A DNA stretch of 64,000 nt from assembly GCA_949358305.1 (NCBI GenBank), contig OX442324.1:8405601-8469600 (forward strand). Direction: 5' to 3'. Of the stretch, positions 1-11,115 are shown piece by piece. A program made the position numbers and the translations under genes. Source of the stretch: Strigamia acuminata. Taxonomy: Eukaryota > Arthropoda > Chilopoda > Geophilomorpha > Linotaeniidae. Numbering within the stretch: position 1 is the first letter of the stretch; every line of letters starts with the position of its first letter. The notes beneath the pieces are model-generated. The model ran no database searches and was not told the origin of the DNA. It worked only from the letters and a program-made list of their open reading frames with translations.

Positions 1-1210
1 GAGAATGTCAGGACGTGTCCTGGAGGCGAGAAACAACAATGACCCAATCAGGGATCGGTAGGGAAAGTCCGCCAAATTTTCTGTTGATCCTCTCACAAGT
101 GTTGTGCCTGGTGTGACGGGGACCTTGACACGGCTGTTAGTCGTCGTTCCAAATTTCTTAATTGTCTTGTCAATATACGCTCGTTGGGTGATAAACGTGC
201 GTCCAGCGTCGCGGATGAACTCGACGCCCAATAACTTAGTGATAGGACCAAGATTCACGATTTGGAACTTTGAACTAGTGAGGTTGATTAATTGGTCAAG
301 GATACTGTCGTACGCGTAGAAAAGAACGATATCGTCCACGTAGATCAACATTACGGCGGAATTTCCAAAGGTATAGACACAATTGCATGCCGGCATTTTC
401 TTAAATCCAAGGTCTTGCAGGGCTTCATCCAATTTTTCAAACCATTGCCTCCTTGATTGGTGGAGTCCGTAGAGTGACTTTACAAGTAACCATACATTGT
501 TGGGGTTGGAGCATGTGGCACCTGCAGGGATCCTCATGTAAACTTTGTGCTTTAACTCACCATACAGGTACGCACATTTGACGTCGAGATGGGCGTCCTT
601 CCAACCACGCATCACAACCAGGAGACAGAAAAATAGGCGAATTAACACAAAATTCACCACTGGGCTGAACACTTCGTCATAGTCCACGCCCAGGGTTTGA
701 CGAAAACCTTGCGCAACTAGGCGGGCCCTGTATCATGTGATGGTGCCGGCTGCATCTGTCTTTAACTTAAAGATCCACTTGCAGCCCAAGATGGTGGTGT
801 CTGGAGGTCTGGGAACCTCAACATAAACTTCTCTCTCTTTAAAAGTTCCCAATTCTTCATTGATGGCTTCACGCCATTTTGGAACATCTGTGAATTTGGG
901 TATTCCGGCATAGGAAGCCGGTTCCGTTCGGCAAAGATGGGCTGCATGATGAGGTCCTGGGATAATTGGCAATTGCGGAACGTGAAAAGTTTAGGCTCGT
1001 AATCTATGTTGTTGAGCATGCAATATTCTTTAATGTCTTTCGAGGATCTGAGTCTGATTCCAGGCATTGGGAAATAGTAAACGTCAGTCGCAATCTTCCC
1101 GAGTATTTGATCTTTTCTTAGATGTTCTTCGCGTCTCCAGTTACTACATTCTGACTTCCCGCCGACGAGTCGCCACATAAGTGCTGTATGACGTTCAGTC
1201 GCAGCTGGAA
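1..1210 (-). pseudogene. Copia-1 reverse transcriptase fragment
   Basis: The minus strand carries a copia-type RVT_2 reverse transcriptase in several frames. In order it shows the W-R-E-A-I-N-E-E-L start of the domain and the K-W-I-F-K-L-K block (about 733-972), then A-Y-L-Y-G, the S-L-Y-G-L-H-Q-S block, and the catalytic YVDDIV box encoded at about 330-350. It ends near the S-R-T-R-P-D motif at the window edge. A stop near 735 and frame changes break the ORF. The upstream linker lies in the 762-1178 frame and continues the Copia-1 protein across the Copia-2 insertion. RNase H is outside the window. Confidence 0.85.
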
Positions 1211-1215
1211 CTTCA

Positions 1216-1539
1216 TGTTGAGATATCGTGTGTATTTATCACCTATAATGTGCATATGTTTATACTTGTATAGTATTATCATGTTATCGCATTATGTATC
1301 AATGTATTACCTTTTGTGCTTGGCAGTGAAGATAATCACAGCCTTTGTTTACATGTAACTTGTATATGTTGTCTACAGGTGGCTCTGGTGATGTCACAAG
1401 TCACATGGTGTATGAATAAACACTCACTTGATGTTTTGTTACTCACCTGTAAAGATGGACTCCAATTCTTTATCCACCTGATGTTTTTCCAAACCACTGT
1501 TTTTACAAGTCACTACAAACTCTATATGATTATTCAACA
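1216..1539 (+). repeat. Copia-2 5' LTR
   Basis: This 324-bp long terminal repeat starts TGTTGA and ends TTCAACA. It recurs at 11128-11451 with no difference that I could see. The host Copia-1 sequence CTTCA lies immediately to its left. Confidence 0.93.
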
Positions 1540-1540
1540 A

Positions 1541-1551
1541 GGTTATGGGCC
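1541..1551 (+). promoter_or_regulatory. Copia-2 primer-binding site (half-tRNA type)
   Basis: GGTTATGGGCC begins two bases inside the 5' LTR. It is complementary to the anticodon stem-loop of metazoan initiator tRNA-Met rather than to a tRNA 3' end. Drosophila copia uses this kind of site, primed by a cleaved half-tRNA. The assignment rests on recalled tRNA sequence. Confidence 0.75.
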
Positions 1552-2321
1552 GCAAACAACGTAGGAAAAACGTGCAGAGTGACTGAAAAACAATCCAAGT
1601 CAACTAGAGGTGAAAAAGAAGGCGTTTCCCTCTAATTATTCAAAATGGCGGCGCCCATGAGGAATGGAAGCAACCTGTGTCTCAGCCAAGCATCCACGGT
1701 TTAACAAGCGATTATTGGCCATCAAGTGACGCAGGAACACCAAATGGGTTCGAACATTATTAAACTTATGATTAATAACTCTGTTTTTGCAATTTTCGGA
1801 CGATTTTCCGAATATCGCGAGGCGCGATACGTAACGTCGACGTGGCGTTAATTTTCGTCGAGAAGGCGATTCAACAAGACGTACGTGAGGACGGCGACGC
1901 TCGTCAACCACACGGGAAGTGTGAACGAGCCGGAAACGAAGAGGAATTGCCAAAAACAAGGGAACTTTTGATGAACGAATTTTTCGAGGCGAAAAAGACG
2001 GAAAAACGGGGAAAAATCAACAATACGACGATTTTTCTCAACCACACGTGAAGTGTGATTCGAAGCTGTCGACACAAAACAAGTGGTGAATCTACAGCAG
2101 GAAGACATCACATATGAACAATTTATTTCGTTTATTTCGTTATTATTTTCGAATATGATTATTAGCTTAGTGTTGTGAATAGGATACACTAACATAGTAT
2201 TAAGAGCGAACTAACATCGCAACACTGCACCCAGTTGCGATTACCAGTATTTCAAAGTGTTTTTGAGAGAATTAGTGCGTGTTTTTGCTGTGTTTCTCGT
2301 GTGTTGGACACTAAATTCGCA
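1552..2321 (+). other. Copia-2 untranslated leader
   Basis: About 770 bp lie between the primer-binding site and the gag ATG. Short open frames on both strands here (for example 1848-2195 minus) resemble nothing and are treated as chance. Confidence 0.6.
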
Positions 2322-4275
2322 ATGGACACGGAAAAACTCGAGCGGAAAATAACACTTTTGAATAGAACGAACTATGATACGTGGAAACAGCAAATCAAAG
2401 TGCTGTTGATGCATCACGGATGTTGGCCCTTCACCGATGGAACACAAGAAGCGCTGGCACCGGGAGCATCTTGGCGAGATCGTTCGGATTATCAACTAGG
2501 GAAGGGAAGAGCATTCAGCCTAATTTACTACGCCATCGAGGAGCAATATCACGAATTGCTCAGCGGGACCGAGGACGCGAAAACAGCGTGGGACACGCTG
2601 AAAACTAACTTTGAACCGGTCTCGAGGGCGAAAATAATACGTCTGTTGGACGAATTCTTCAATCTGAAGTACGAACCGACAACGGAGACGATCGGCGTAT
2701 TCGCGGCGAAGATACGCAATGCGGCGAAGCGATTAGCCGACGTCAAACACGATTTGGACAATTTGTATCAGGCATTCCAGCTCATCCGATACCTGCCACA
2801 AGAATACCAGTCAATTGTGCAGAGTATTTATCGATGGGACGATAAGGATTTTACGCTGGAGAAAGTCGAAGCGGAATTGGTCGCTGAAGAGGGCAGATTG
2901 GCGCAACAGCGAAGAGATTCTGGTCAGGGACAAGTCATAGATGCTTTTGCTACAAGCCCAAGTAACCCGAACACAAAGAGCAGCGACAACTCTCAGAAAT
3001 CCCAACAACAAGGAAATTATAGTCAAAACAACCGCGGTTTTCAAGGCGGACAAAATCGTGGCAAATCGAATTTCAGAGGCGGCAAAAATTCGAGAGGTTT
3101 TCGAGGAAACACGACCGGATCACCAGGACGGGGGCCGTGTTTTCGGTGCAATCAACCAGGGCACTGGGCGAGGGATTGCACAGCACAATTACCGTCAAAC
3201 AACAGCCAAACTACGAATACAGCAGAAGAATTGGACACAAACATGTTCGATGTTGGTTTCCTCACCGAGTTGAGCGAGGAAGAAATGTTGCAATGCAGCG
3301 CAGCCAACAGCTTTTGGATCTACGACACCGGGGCCACTGGACATTTCTGCAAAGACAGGAATCAATTCTTCAATTTCAAAGAAACTACGGGGACAATAAG
3401 CCAAGCGGATAAGAAAACTTTAATTCAGATTCAAGGCGTCGGGGACGTTTGCGTGATGTGTTTAGTTGGAAGTGAGACAATTCCAATTACGTTGAAGAAA
3501 GTTTATTATGTGCCGGACATGCGAAGAAACTTATTGTCGGGACCATGCATTGATGAAGCACGATGCAAAGTCGCCGTTGGATCAGGACTGGTTAAAATAT
3601 ACGATCCTCAGTGGAAAAGGCAGTTGGTGGAAGGCGTGAAGAAGGATCGTCTATATTACATCAAACTAAGCGACCAGAAGCCAGACTTTGAGAAGTTACG
3701 ACAAAAAGCGAACAACAAGGCGAACGTTGGCGAACAAAAGAAACAAGAGCCAACTATTTCAACACAGAGTACAACAAAGAGTGCGTCTAATCCAGAAGAG
3801 GCAAGACTTTGGCATGAGCGGCTGGGCCATATCTGTTTTCCGAGCGTGCAAGCAATGAGCAAAGGAGGTGCAGTAATTGGATTGCCAATTTTGGATGTGC
3901 CAATTACACAATGCGACGTTTGCACATTAGCCAAGAAGAAAGCGGTTTCTCATAAGTCATTGCCAGGAATTAGATCAACAGAGCCACTCCAATTGCTACA
4001 CATGGATGTATGTGGAGCTTTTGGCACACCAACGCTCTCTGGGAATAGATACTTTTTGACAATCACGGACGATTTCTCTCGGTATTCCACAGTTTACCTT
4101 ATGAAGAAAAAGGACGAAGTATTTGACATTTTTCAAAAGCACGTGAAACGTATTGAACGATTGCTTGGGAAATCGGTTCTCGCAATTCGTACGGATAACG
4201 GCATGGAGTTCTGCTCAAACAAGTTTGGAGAGTACCTCCAAGGACTAGGAATCGCCCACGAGAGGACTAACGCGT
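2322..4275 (+). pseudogene. Copia-2 Gag-Pol polyprotein, part 1 (gag, protease, integrase N-half)
   Basis: The frame is uninterrupted from the ATG at 2322 (MDTEKLERK) to the Gypsy-1 insertion. It encodes a copia gag (UBN2-like region), then a glycine/arginine-rich stretch with a CCHC knuckle (CFRCNQPGHWARDC), a protease with the IYDTGATGHF motif, a GAG-pre-integrase domain (WHERLGH...CDVCTLAK) and the first part of the integrase core (HMDVCG, then TDNGMEF). An in-frame extension upstream to 2235 lacks an ATG. The frame resumes at 10095 after removal of Gypsy-1. Without the insertion the domain order would be gag-PR-INT, as in Ty1/copia. Confidence 0.9.
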
Positions 4276-4409
4276 TTTACCATCTTTGCCCTGGAGATGG
4301 GAAATAAAACACAGGAAACCAGTTGGGCCAAAACTTTATCCTCCACTCTTCTAAACAGAGTAGATTTATTTGTCAGTAACCTGACCAACTGTCACTAGAG
4401 GGAAAAAGA
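4276..4409 (-). repeat. Partial LTR duplicate at left end of Gypsy-1
   Basis: These 134 bp match LTR positions 4719-4852 with about one difference. They join the Copia-2 target on the left and the full LTR on the right, leaving the LTR interrupted by a tandem partial copy. Confidence 0.8.
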
Positions 4410-4950
4410 TGTCAGGGGCATTCTATGGGCTCTTTGTTTCCTGGTGTCATTGTTGCGGCCCTTTGTTGTTCAGATGATGGCTGGAGTCATTGTTGACCTC
4501 CTGGTGGCAGAATTGTAGGTTAGGCTTAATAACCCTAGATAGGCCTAACTGGGCCTAGTAACTCTAGCAAGTCCCAAGTAATGCTAGTTAGGCCTAAGCC
4601 AGGCCTAACTATCTGAAAATACAGAAAAGAAAGACAGAATCTATTCCAAAAAAAAAAATTTTAAAGATACAGTTTACCCTGTCTCTACTCCTGGGTCCTG
4701 TCCCTGTCAGGGTGCCACTTTACCATCTTTGCCCTGGAGATGGGAAATAAAACACAGGAAACCAGTTGGGCCAAAACTTCATCCTCCACTCTTCTAAACA
4801 GAGTAGATTTATTTGTCAGTAACCTGACCAACTGTCACTAGAGGGAAAAAGATGAAAGCTACATGCTGCTTTGTACATTGTATTATTGACAATACAATGT
4901 ACTAATTCAATGCACTAAAGCCTGCATAAATTCCTTGTGGTGTTAATACA
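4410..4950 (-). repeat. Gypsy-1 left (3') LTR
   Basis: This 541-bp repeat corresponds to 9544-10084. Read on the minus strand it starts TGTATTAAC and ends CCCTGACA. It contains repeated AGGCCTAACT-like motifs near 4540-4610. The stop codon of pol (4943-4945) lies inside its first bases. Confidence 0.88.
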
Positions 4951-7900
4951 CCACACGCGTACACTCCTGTCCACTTGGACCTGGGGTCGGCTGCACTTCT
5001 GGCAAAACCAGATTTGCACCTGTGTTTGCCGGTCCCGCAACGGGAACTGGTTCCATAACAGGAACTGGTACCGTCCTCGTCACGATCACTGTGTGCTGCC
5101 TTCCCGACTTCCTTGGCCTGGGTTCCTCAGGCATCGGATTCCATGGTACATTAGGTACGATCGTGTCTTGGGTTTCCCTGGGTGCAATCACCTGCTCCCC
5201 AGCCTGTGGATACCGCGGTCTCAACTGATTAATGTGGCGGTCGTTAACCTCTTGGGTGTCCATACGCTGGGTCTCATACACGACATCCCCCTTCCTAGTC
5301 TTCACTATTGCCGGAATCCATGTCGCGTCTCCCTTCCTGTATGAACGAGCCCACACTTCCTGTCCCGGGGCTAATATCCTCTTAGGTGGCCGCCGGTCCT
5401 CTTGAGCCGCTCCCACAGTTGGTTTCAGTGTGTCCAGATGGGTCTTAAAATGCCCTTGCAACATCAGCGCAGCTGGGGACTTTCCATCCGCTCCCGGTGT
5501 ACTGTGCTGGTAAAATAGGAACTTATCCAATTGCTCCTGGATATTGACCATTCCCATCTTGACCAGTTTCCCTTTAAAGGTCTGTACCGCTCTCTCCGCT
5601 CGTCCATTGGACTGAGGGTGGAATGCAGGTGAGAACAGGTGTAGTAAACCGTTCCGCCGGATAAATCCCTTAAATTCCTCGCTGGTGAAAGTCGTGGCAT
5701 TGTCTGAAACAATTGTGTCAGGCAGACCAAAATCTGCACACTTCCTTTTAATCACAGCGATTGCAGCTGCCGATGACGTGCTTGGTACCAAGTCAACGTG
5801 CATCCAACCGGTCAAAGAGTCCACTAAAATGAGGAACATCTTGCCCTTGACCGGTCCGGCAAAATCAATATGGATTCTGCTCCAAGGTCTAGCAGGTCTT
5901 GGCCAACTAACGGGATTGTCACGTGGTGGTGCGTGCTGGTGTTGTTGACACACAACACATTGTGCCACGTATTGTTCAATCGCCATTGTTATCCCCGGCC
6001 ACCATATTGTTGCTGCCGCCTTATTCTTCATCATGACTATCCCATGATGACCTTCGTGAAGCAAATCCATGGCCTTCTTGCGCAGACTAGGTGGTATTAT
6101 CACCCTATGTCCCCATAGCAGTATGTCATGATGGACTGACAATTCTGTCTTGCGCGACTTAAATGGCTGTAATGATGCCTTGACCTTATCCGGCCATCCA
6201 TTCCTCACGTATTGCATTACGTGATGGAGGTCATCATCCAGTAATGTGGCCATTTCCAATTGCTCACGAGTAATTATCGAGTCTTCGACTAAGAAGCGCA
6301 CATGCTGCTCTTCCTCCAGTTCTTGTTCCCATTGCTCTTTGATCTTAGTGGCTGGCAGTGGCAATCTACTCAACGCATCAGCCACTGGAATGTCCAGACC
6401 TGGTCTGTGCTCTATTGAGTAGTTATAGCCTGCCAAGATAATTGTCCACCTTAGCATCCTAGGGCTAATAATATTCGGTGTAGGATTGGTCACTCCGAAT
6501 ATTCCGAGCAATGGCTTGTGGTCAGTCACAATCCTGAACTTTCTCCCACATAAGAACTGGTGGAACTTCTGCACCGCATAGATGATTGCCAATGCTTCTC
6601 GGTCAGTCTGACTGTAGCGTCTCTGAGTTGGCGAGAGTGACTTGGACGCATACAAGACTGGCCGCTCCTCCCCGTTGTCCAACACGTGGTTTAACACTGC
6701 CCCCACTCCCACTGGGCTGGCGTCGACAACCAGAACCAGTGGATGATGGAGTGAGTAGTGCACTAGGAGGCTCTCACTAGTAATCATCTCTTTGATGGTA
6801 TTGAAGGCGGTGGCTCTTCTCTGCGTCCACTCCCAGGATGCGTTCCCCTGCAATAACTCTCGCAGTGGCTCTGCAACCCCCGCAAAATGCGGTAGAAATT
6901 GCAGATATAATTGGACCATCCCTAGAAATGAGCGCAGTTCTTGCAAGTTGTTGGGTGCTGGCATCTTCTTAATCGCCGCGACGTTGTCTCCAGATGGTCG
7001 AATTCCTCTACTGTCCACTTGAAATCCCAGATATGCGACCTGCGTCCTGAAAAACTCGCATTTCCGTCTTACTAAACGCAGATTCGCTTTTCTGAGTCTT
7101 CTCAGGACTTCCCTGACCACCTTCACATGTTCTTTGTATGTGTCCGTCGCAATCAAAATGTCATCCTGATATGGTGAGACGTCATCCAGGTCAGCAAACA
7201 TTGTATCCATAATCCTTTGGAATACTCCGCTGCTTGATATAGTACCAAAAGGTAATCTCTTAACTGCATAGAGTCCTTTATGAGTGTTGATTGCAGCTAT
7301 AAATGAACTCGCCTGAGTGAGCAATACCTGTTGGTACGCCTGTCTGATGTCAAGCTTGGTAAAATACTTCTTTCCTCCAAGCTTAGCCATAATATCAGAA
7401 ACTCTAGGCAGTGGGTATGGATCCGGTAAGATAGCTGGGTTCACAGTTGACCGGTAGTCTCCGCATAACCGCACTGTACCGTCCTTCTTGTCAACTATGA
7501 CCAGCGGGGTTGCCCAATCCGTAAATGCGATTGGTTGGTAAATTCCATCCGCAACTCCCTTTTCCAGTTCCTTTTCCACTGCCGTACGCAAGGCTACAGG
7601 TACAGGCCTCGCACGAAAGAAGCGCGGCTTCACACCTTCTTTGAGGTAAAGTTGTACAGGGGGACCTGTATATACACCCAAAGAGGCCTCAAAAACATCC
7701 TTGTACTCCTGAAGTAACAGTCTCAATACAGTGTCCTCCTCTTCCAACTCCGCAATTAAGTCTTGTGGGGTCCTTGACCCATTGATCCCGTGGTGCATCC
7801 CTTGTTGTCTCTCCAGCCTGTTGATCAGGAAAGTTTTCACAGAACGAGATTGCCTCGTGGCTTCCCTGCCCAGCAGTATTATGGCCTGACCAGCAGTGAC

Positions 7901-8107
7901 CAAGAACCGCAACTTCACTTCTTCATCTCCTACCCTAACCGGCAGGTAGATCTCCCCAAGTGCGGGTCTCCTTTCGCCAAAATAACCAATCAACGTAATG
8001 TTGGTCGGTTGTACAGGCCATGTCACGTTGCTTAAGGTCATCCACTTCATCAAAGTATCTCTGGAGATCAACGAGTATCTTGAACCAGTGTCCACTGTTG
8101 CTACCAC
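4943..8107 (-). CDS. Gypsy-1 Pol (protease, reverse transcriptase, RNase H, integrase)
   Basis: A continuous 1054-residue frame. Near the N-terminus is an aspartic protease motif (VDTGSRYSLIS). The reverse transcriptase follows, with YPLPRVSDI, FTKLDIRQAYQQV and a YQDD box (encoded at 7160-7171) where many gypsy elements have YVDD or YIDD. The RNase H region shows VVDASPVGVGAVL and TDREALAI. The integrase has an HHCC zinc region (HEGHHG...CVVC), DFAGP, VSDNATTF and the glutamate in SNGRAERA. The YQDD form resembles K02A2.6-like gypsy polymerases. The gag stop is at 8123, so pol is probably made by frameshifting. The last residues (TRVVY, stop in the LTR) may come from junction sequence rather than the native C-terminus. 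Confidence 0.92.
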   Translation of the reverse strand: MVATVDTGSRYSLISRDTLMKWMTLSNVTWPVQPTNITLIGYFGERRPALGEIYLPVRVGDEEVKLRFLVTAGQAIILLGREATRQSRSVKTFLINRLERQQGMHHGINGSRTPQDLIAELEEEDTVLRLLLQEYKDVFEASLGVYTGPPVQLYLKEGVKPRFFRARPVPVALRTAVEKELEKGVADGIYQPIAFTDWATPLVIVDKKDGTVRLCGDYRSTVNPAILPDPYPLPRVSDIMAKLGGKKYFTKLDIRQAYQQVLLTQASSFIAAINTHKGLYAVKRLPFGTISSSGVFQRIMDTMFADLDDVSPYQDDILIATDTYKEHVKVVREVLRRLRKANLRLVRRKCEFFRTQVAYLGFQVDSRGIRPSGDNVAAIKKMPAPNNLQELRSFLGMVQLYLQFLPHFAGVAEPLRELLQGNASWEWTQRRATAFNTIKEMITSESLLVHYSLHHPLVLVVDASPVGVGAVLNHVLDNGEERPVLYASKSLSPTQRRYSQTDREALAIIYAVQKFHQFLCGRKFRIVTDHKPLLGIFGVTNPTPNIISPRMLRWTIILAGYNYSIEHRPGLDIPVADALSRLPLPATKIKEQWEQELEEEQHVRFLVEDSIITREQLEMATLLDDDLHHVMQYVRNGWPDKVKASLQPFKSRKTELSVHHDILLWGHRVIIPPSLRKKAMDLLHEGHHGIVMMKNKAAATIWWPGITMAIEQYVAQCVVCQQHQHAPPRDNPVSWPRPARPWSRIHIDFAGPVKGKMFLILVDSLTGWMHVDLVPSTSSAAAIAVIKRKCADFGLPDTIVSDNATTFTSEEFKGFIRRNGLLHLFSPAFHPQSNGRAERAVQTFKGKLVKMGMVNIQEQLDKFLFYQHSTPGADGKSPAALMLQGHFKTHLDTLKPTVGAAQEDRRPPKRILAPGQEVWARSYRKGDATWIPAIVKTRKGDVVYETQRMDTQEVNDRHINQLRPRYPQAGEQVIAPRETQDTIVPNVPWNPMPEEPRPRKSGRQHTVIVTRTVPVPVMEPVPVAGPANTGANLVLPEVQPTPGPSGQECTRVVY

Positions 8108-8122
8108 GGGGATCTTGCCAAG

Positions 8123-9253
8123 TCACATTGACATGCGGAAGGGGTCATCCTGGTCATAATCGGGATTCTTGATTTGGCATCCCGGTTGAGTGACCGAGGG
8201 AACATAATTCATTGGGGTGCAACTCTGCTGAAAGGGCTGGTACGCAGGCCTTTGACCACCACCGCGTGCGCGTCCGCGTCCGGTACGCCCTCCTTGACCA
8301 CGCTGTTGGGTCCCAGACGGCCCTGCATTTGCATCCCGCATCTGCATCGGTTGACCACAACCTGTCTGTTGCACCTGTTGCCTCATGGGACAATCTCTTT
8401 TCAGGTGTCCCACTTCACCGCAATACCAACAGGCACCGTAAGGTAAACCACCTCGCGGGCGCACAGGGGTGGACTGACCAGTGCTCACAAAAGGCCTTTG
8501 TGGCAACACCACACCCTTGGTATAAACATGGGCCATAGGGGGCTGAGAGCTGTAAGCCACCATGCTAGCGGGAACCATGGGTAAAACCATATCTCTTCCG
8601 CTATCTGGTTCGAAACATGTAGTGGCTTGCATGTCCGCCACACCAGCTGCGGCGCCTTCGAATGCCATGGCCATCTCCATTGCCTCCTTTACGGTTTTGG
8701 GCTTTTGCAGGAGAATGTACTGCGTTGCCGTGGCATTCCCCAGTCCCTCAATCAACTGGTCCATGACCGCAAAGTCCACCTGCTTGGAGTCTCCGTAATC
8801 TCCCTTCTCTGCAAGACCGCGGAGAACAGCAACATACGCGGCTACAGACTCCTTTGGCTGGCGTACTCGCTTGCGTAACCGGTTCCGGATAATAATTGGA
8901 GGCACCGCCGGACTAAAGTATGCCTTTATCTTTTCGACTATGTCCTCATAAGTCATATCCGAAATCTTTGTCGGAGCAGTCAACTTGTGTAGCAGGGCAT
9001 GGGTATCTGCGCCCATCGAGGCCACCAAGAACATCTTCAAATTTTCCTTATCCGAATAGAATTTGTGTAGCTTCGCCATGAACTCGAACCGTTCAACCCA
9101 CAAACTCCAATCCGTCTCGGTTTTGCCTTGAAATGGGGGCACGTGCGCCACATAGGCTGTCCCAGCTCCGCTTGTTGACGCCATTCCGGATAGACTTGTC
9201 TGCGACTCCTGGTTTACGCCAGCTACCAATTCCGGGTCATCGTCACTATCCAC
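8123..9253 (-). CDS. Gypsy-1 Gag
   Basis: A frame of up to 376 codons that is open further upstream without an ATG; the first ATG is at 9184 (MASTSGAG). It has a retrotransposon gag region (WSLWVERFEF, then LRKRVRQPKESVAAYV), one CCHC zinc knuckle (CWYCGEVGHLKRDC) and an RGRGRARGGG nucleic-acid-binding tail. It precedes pol in a different frame with a gap of about 15 bp. It looks intact, so Gypsy-1 may be recent. Confidence 0.88.
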   Translation of the reverse strand: MDSDDDPELVAGVNQESQTSLSGMASTSGAGTAYVAHVPPFQGKTETDWSLWVERFEFMAKLHKFYSDKENLKMFLVASMGADTHALLHKLTAPTKISDMTYEDIVEKIKAYFSPAVPPIIIRNRLRKRVRQPKESVAAYVAVLRGLAEKGDYGDSKQVDFAVMDQLIEGLGNATATQYILLQKPKTVKEAMEMAMAFEGAAAGVADMQATTCFEPDSGRDMVLPMVPASMVAYSSQPPMAHVYTKGVVLPQRPFVSTGQSTPVRPRGGLPYGACWYCGEVGHLKRDCPMRQQVQQTGCGQPMQMRDANAGPSGTQQRGQGGRTGRGRARGGGQRPAYQPFQQSCTPMNYVPSVTQPGCQIKNPDYDQDDPFRMSM

Positions 9254-9543
9254 CGCCGCGGGGTATCTTGTCAGTCCTGACTCCGTGATTGCGATGAAAT
9301 CCGGTCCAACAATCCAGATAGGTGCAACAATTCAGTGAGTGCTCTCACTTCCCAGACCTGCCCTGACCCCCTTCCCGTAGGTACTTCTCCGTGGAGCTAA
9401 GCTGGGTTCAGCACTGGCCAGCCTCTCCTGGGAGGTGGCTTGATGTGTGCAGCTATTATCCCCTTACCGTACCCTAGTGGGAAAAGGAAACCCTAGCACT
9501 ACCTAAGCTGAGAGCTAATAATGACATAGTGTTGCGTTGGCAT
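9254..9543 (-). other. Gypsy-1 leader
   Basis: This is the region between the right (5') LTR and gag. The minus strand next to the LTR reads ATGCCAACGCAACACT, which I could not match to a tRNA 3' end. Confidence 0.5.
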
Positions 9544-10084
9544 TGTCAGGGGCATTCTATGGGCTCTTTGTTTCCTGGTGTCATTGTTGCGGCCCTTTGT
9601 TGTTCAGATGATGGCTGGAGTCATTGTTGACCTCCTGGTGGCAGAATTGTAGGTTAGGCTTAATAACCCTAGATAGGCCTAACTGGGCCTAGTAACTCTA
9701 GCAAGTCCCAAGTAATGCTAGTTAGGCCTAAGCCAGGCCTAACTATCTGAAAATACAGAAAAGAAAGACAGAATCTATTCCAAAAAAAAAAATTTTAAAG
9801 ATACAGTTTACCCTGTCTCTACTCCTGGGTCCTGTCCCTGTCAGGGTGCCACTTTACCATCTTTGCCCTGGAGATGGGAAATAAAACACAGGAAACCAGT
9901 TGGGCCAAAACTTCATCCTCCACTCTTCTAAACAGAGTAGATTTATTTGTCAGTAACCTGACCAACTGTCACTAGAGGGAAAAAGATGAAAGCTACATGC
10001 TGCTTTGTACATTGTATTATTGACAATACAATGTACTAATTCAATGCACTAAAGCCTGCATAAATTCCTTGTGGTGTTAATACA
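9544..10084 (-). repeat. Gypsy-1 right (5') LTR
   Basis: This 541-bp repeat matches the left LTR. Four bases (CCAC) and the target ACGCGT follow, after which the Copia-2 integrase frame resumes. Confidence 0.9.
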
Positions 10085-10094
10085 CCACACGCGT

Positions 10095-11070
10095 ACACTC
10101 CTGTCCAAAATGGCGTTTCCGAGAGACTTAACCAGACATTAGCAAATGGAATGCGAGCGCTTGTGTACGATGCCGGCTTGGAACATCGATTCTGGGGAGA
10201 AGCCATCCTGACTTTTAACTATCTCAGGAACAGGATCGCAAAGCTGAATTCGGACAAGACGCCGATGGAATTGTACTACGGACGCAAACCATCACTCAGA
10301 CATTTAAGAAAATTCGGGAGTTTATGCTTTGTGCAGAAAAGGATTCGAGATGGGAAAATTGACAACAAGAGCTTGCACGGCATTATGCTCGGATATTCGA
10401 GGATAACAAAGGGATATCGAGTATGGCTGCCGGAATTTTCAAAGGTTATCGAAACTAACGACGTGAAGTTCGTAGAAAGCAGGCGCGGAGTTGAAGGCGT
10501 GCTGGGATTACCAGAAAAATACACGACATACATCGATAATTTGGACGACAATTTGGATAACGACAATGAGCGCCAATATTATTCTGATGAAGACGTGAGG
10601 CCGCCGCTACCCCCGCCAGCGCCAGTTAAGAAGAAGGAAGATCCAGAACTGGAATTGCCTCCAGTTAAATTGAAATTTAGACTACCAGACGAGAAATTGC
10701 AACATAATTTGCCAAATGTTAGACCGGAAGTGAAGATGCAGGGCACTTTGCCACAACCCGGACAAGCACTTTTGAATCCAGTTCCAACTATTCCTGCACT
10801 AGTTTGGAAGAAAACAGAGAAAATCAGACCAACTGGACAGAAGGATATCGAGTACACGATCGAGGGATACGACAAACCCAAGTTACGCTCGATACCCGAC
10901 GTGAAGCGTTAATGCACGGAGCATAACCTTCGCGTACCTGAACATCTTTTTGAGGACAAAAGGAAAAAGAAGCCTTCTGAATCCAATACGACAGCAGATC
11001 ATTTCGACATTGACTTTGATGATGTGAATATCAACTTCGAAGCCAATCACCTAGAAGTAGTCTCTTTTTA
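10095..11070 (+). pseudogene. Copia-2 Gag-Pol part 2 (integrase C-half and linker, truncated)
   Basis: This continues the integrase: NGVSERLNQ contains the catalytic glutamate, followed by FNYLRNRIA and the C-terminal KPSLRHLRKFG region. A proline-rich acidic linker follows. A stop replaces a tyrosine codon at 10910-10912 relative to Copia-3. Homology continues to the EANHLEV position (about 11060) and then ends, so reverse transcriptase and RNase H are deleted. Confidence 0.88.
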
Positions 11071-11115
11071 GTTGATTTGAGTGTTCTGCGTGTTTGATAC
11101 AAAGCGAGATAATTC

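Larger units (their letters stand above)
4276..10088 (-). mobile_element. Gypsy-1: Ty3/gypsy element nested in Copia-2
   Basis: This minus-strand gypsy has two 541-bp LTRs (4410-4950, 9544-10084), a gag ORF and a pol ORF. The Copia-2 target ACGCGT is at 4270-4275 and again at 10089-10094. A third ACGCGT lies at 4955-4960, directly beyond the left LTR, followed by 13 bases that also follow the right copy. The left end additionally carries a 134-bp partial LTR duplicate (4276-4409). The left side is thus not a simple 3' end. Confidence 0.88.
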
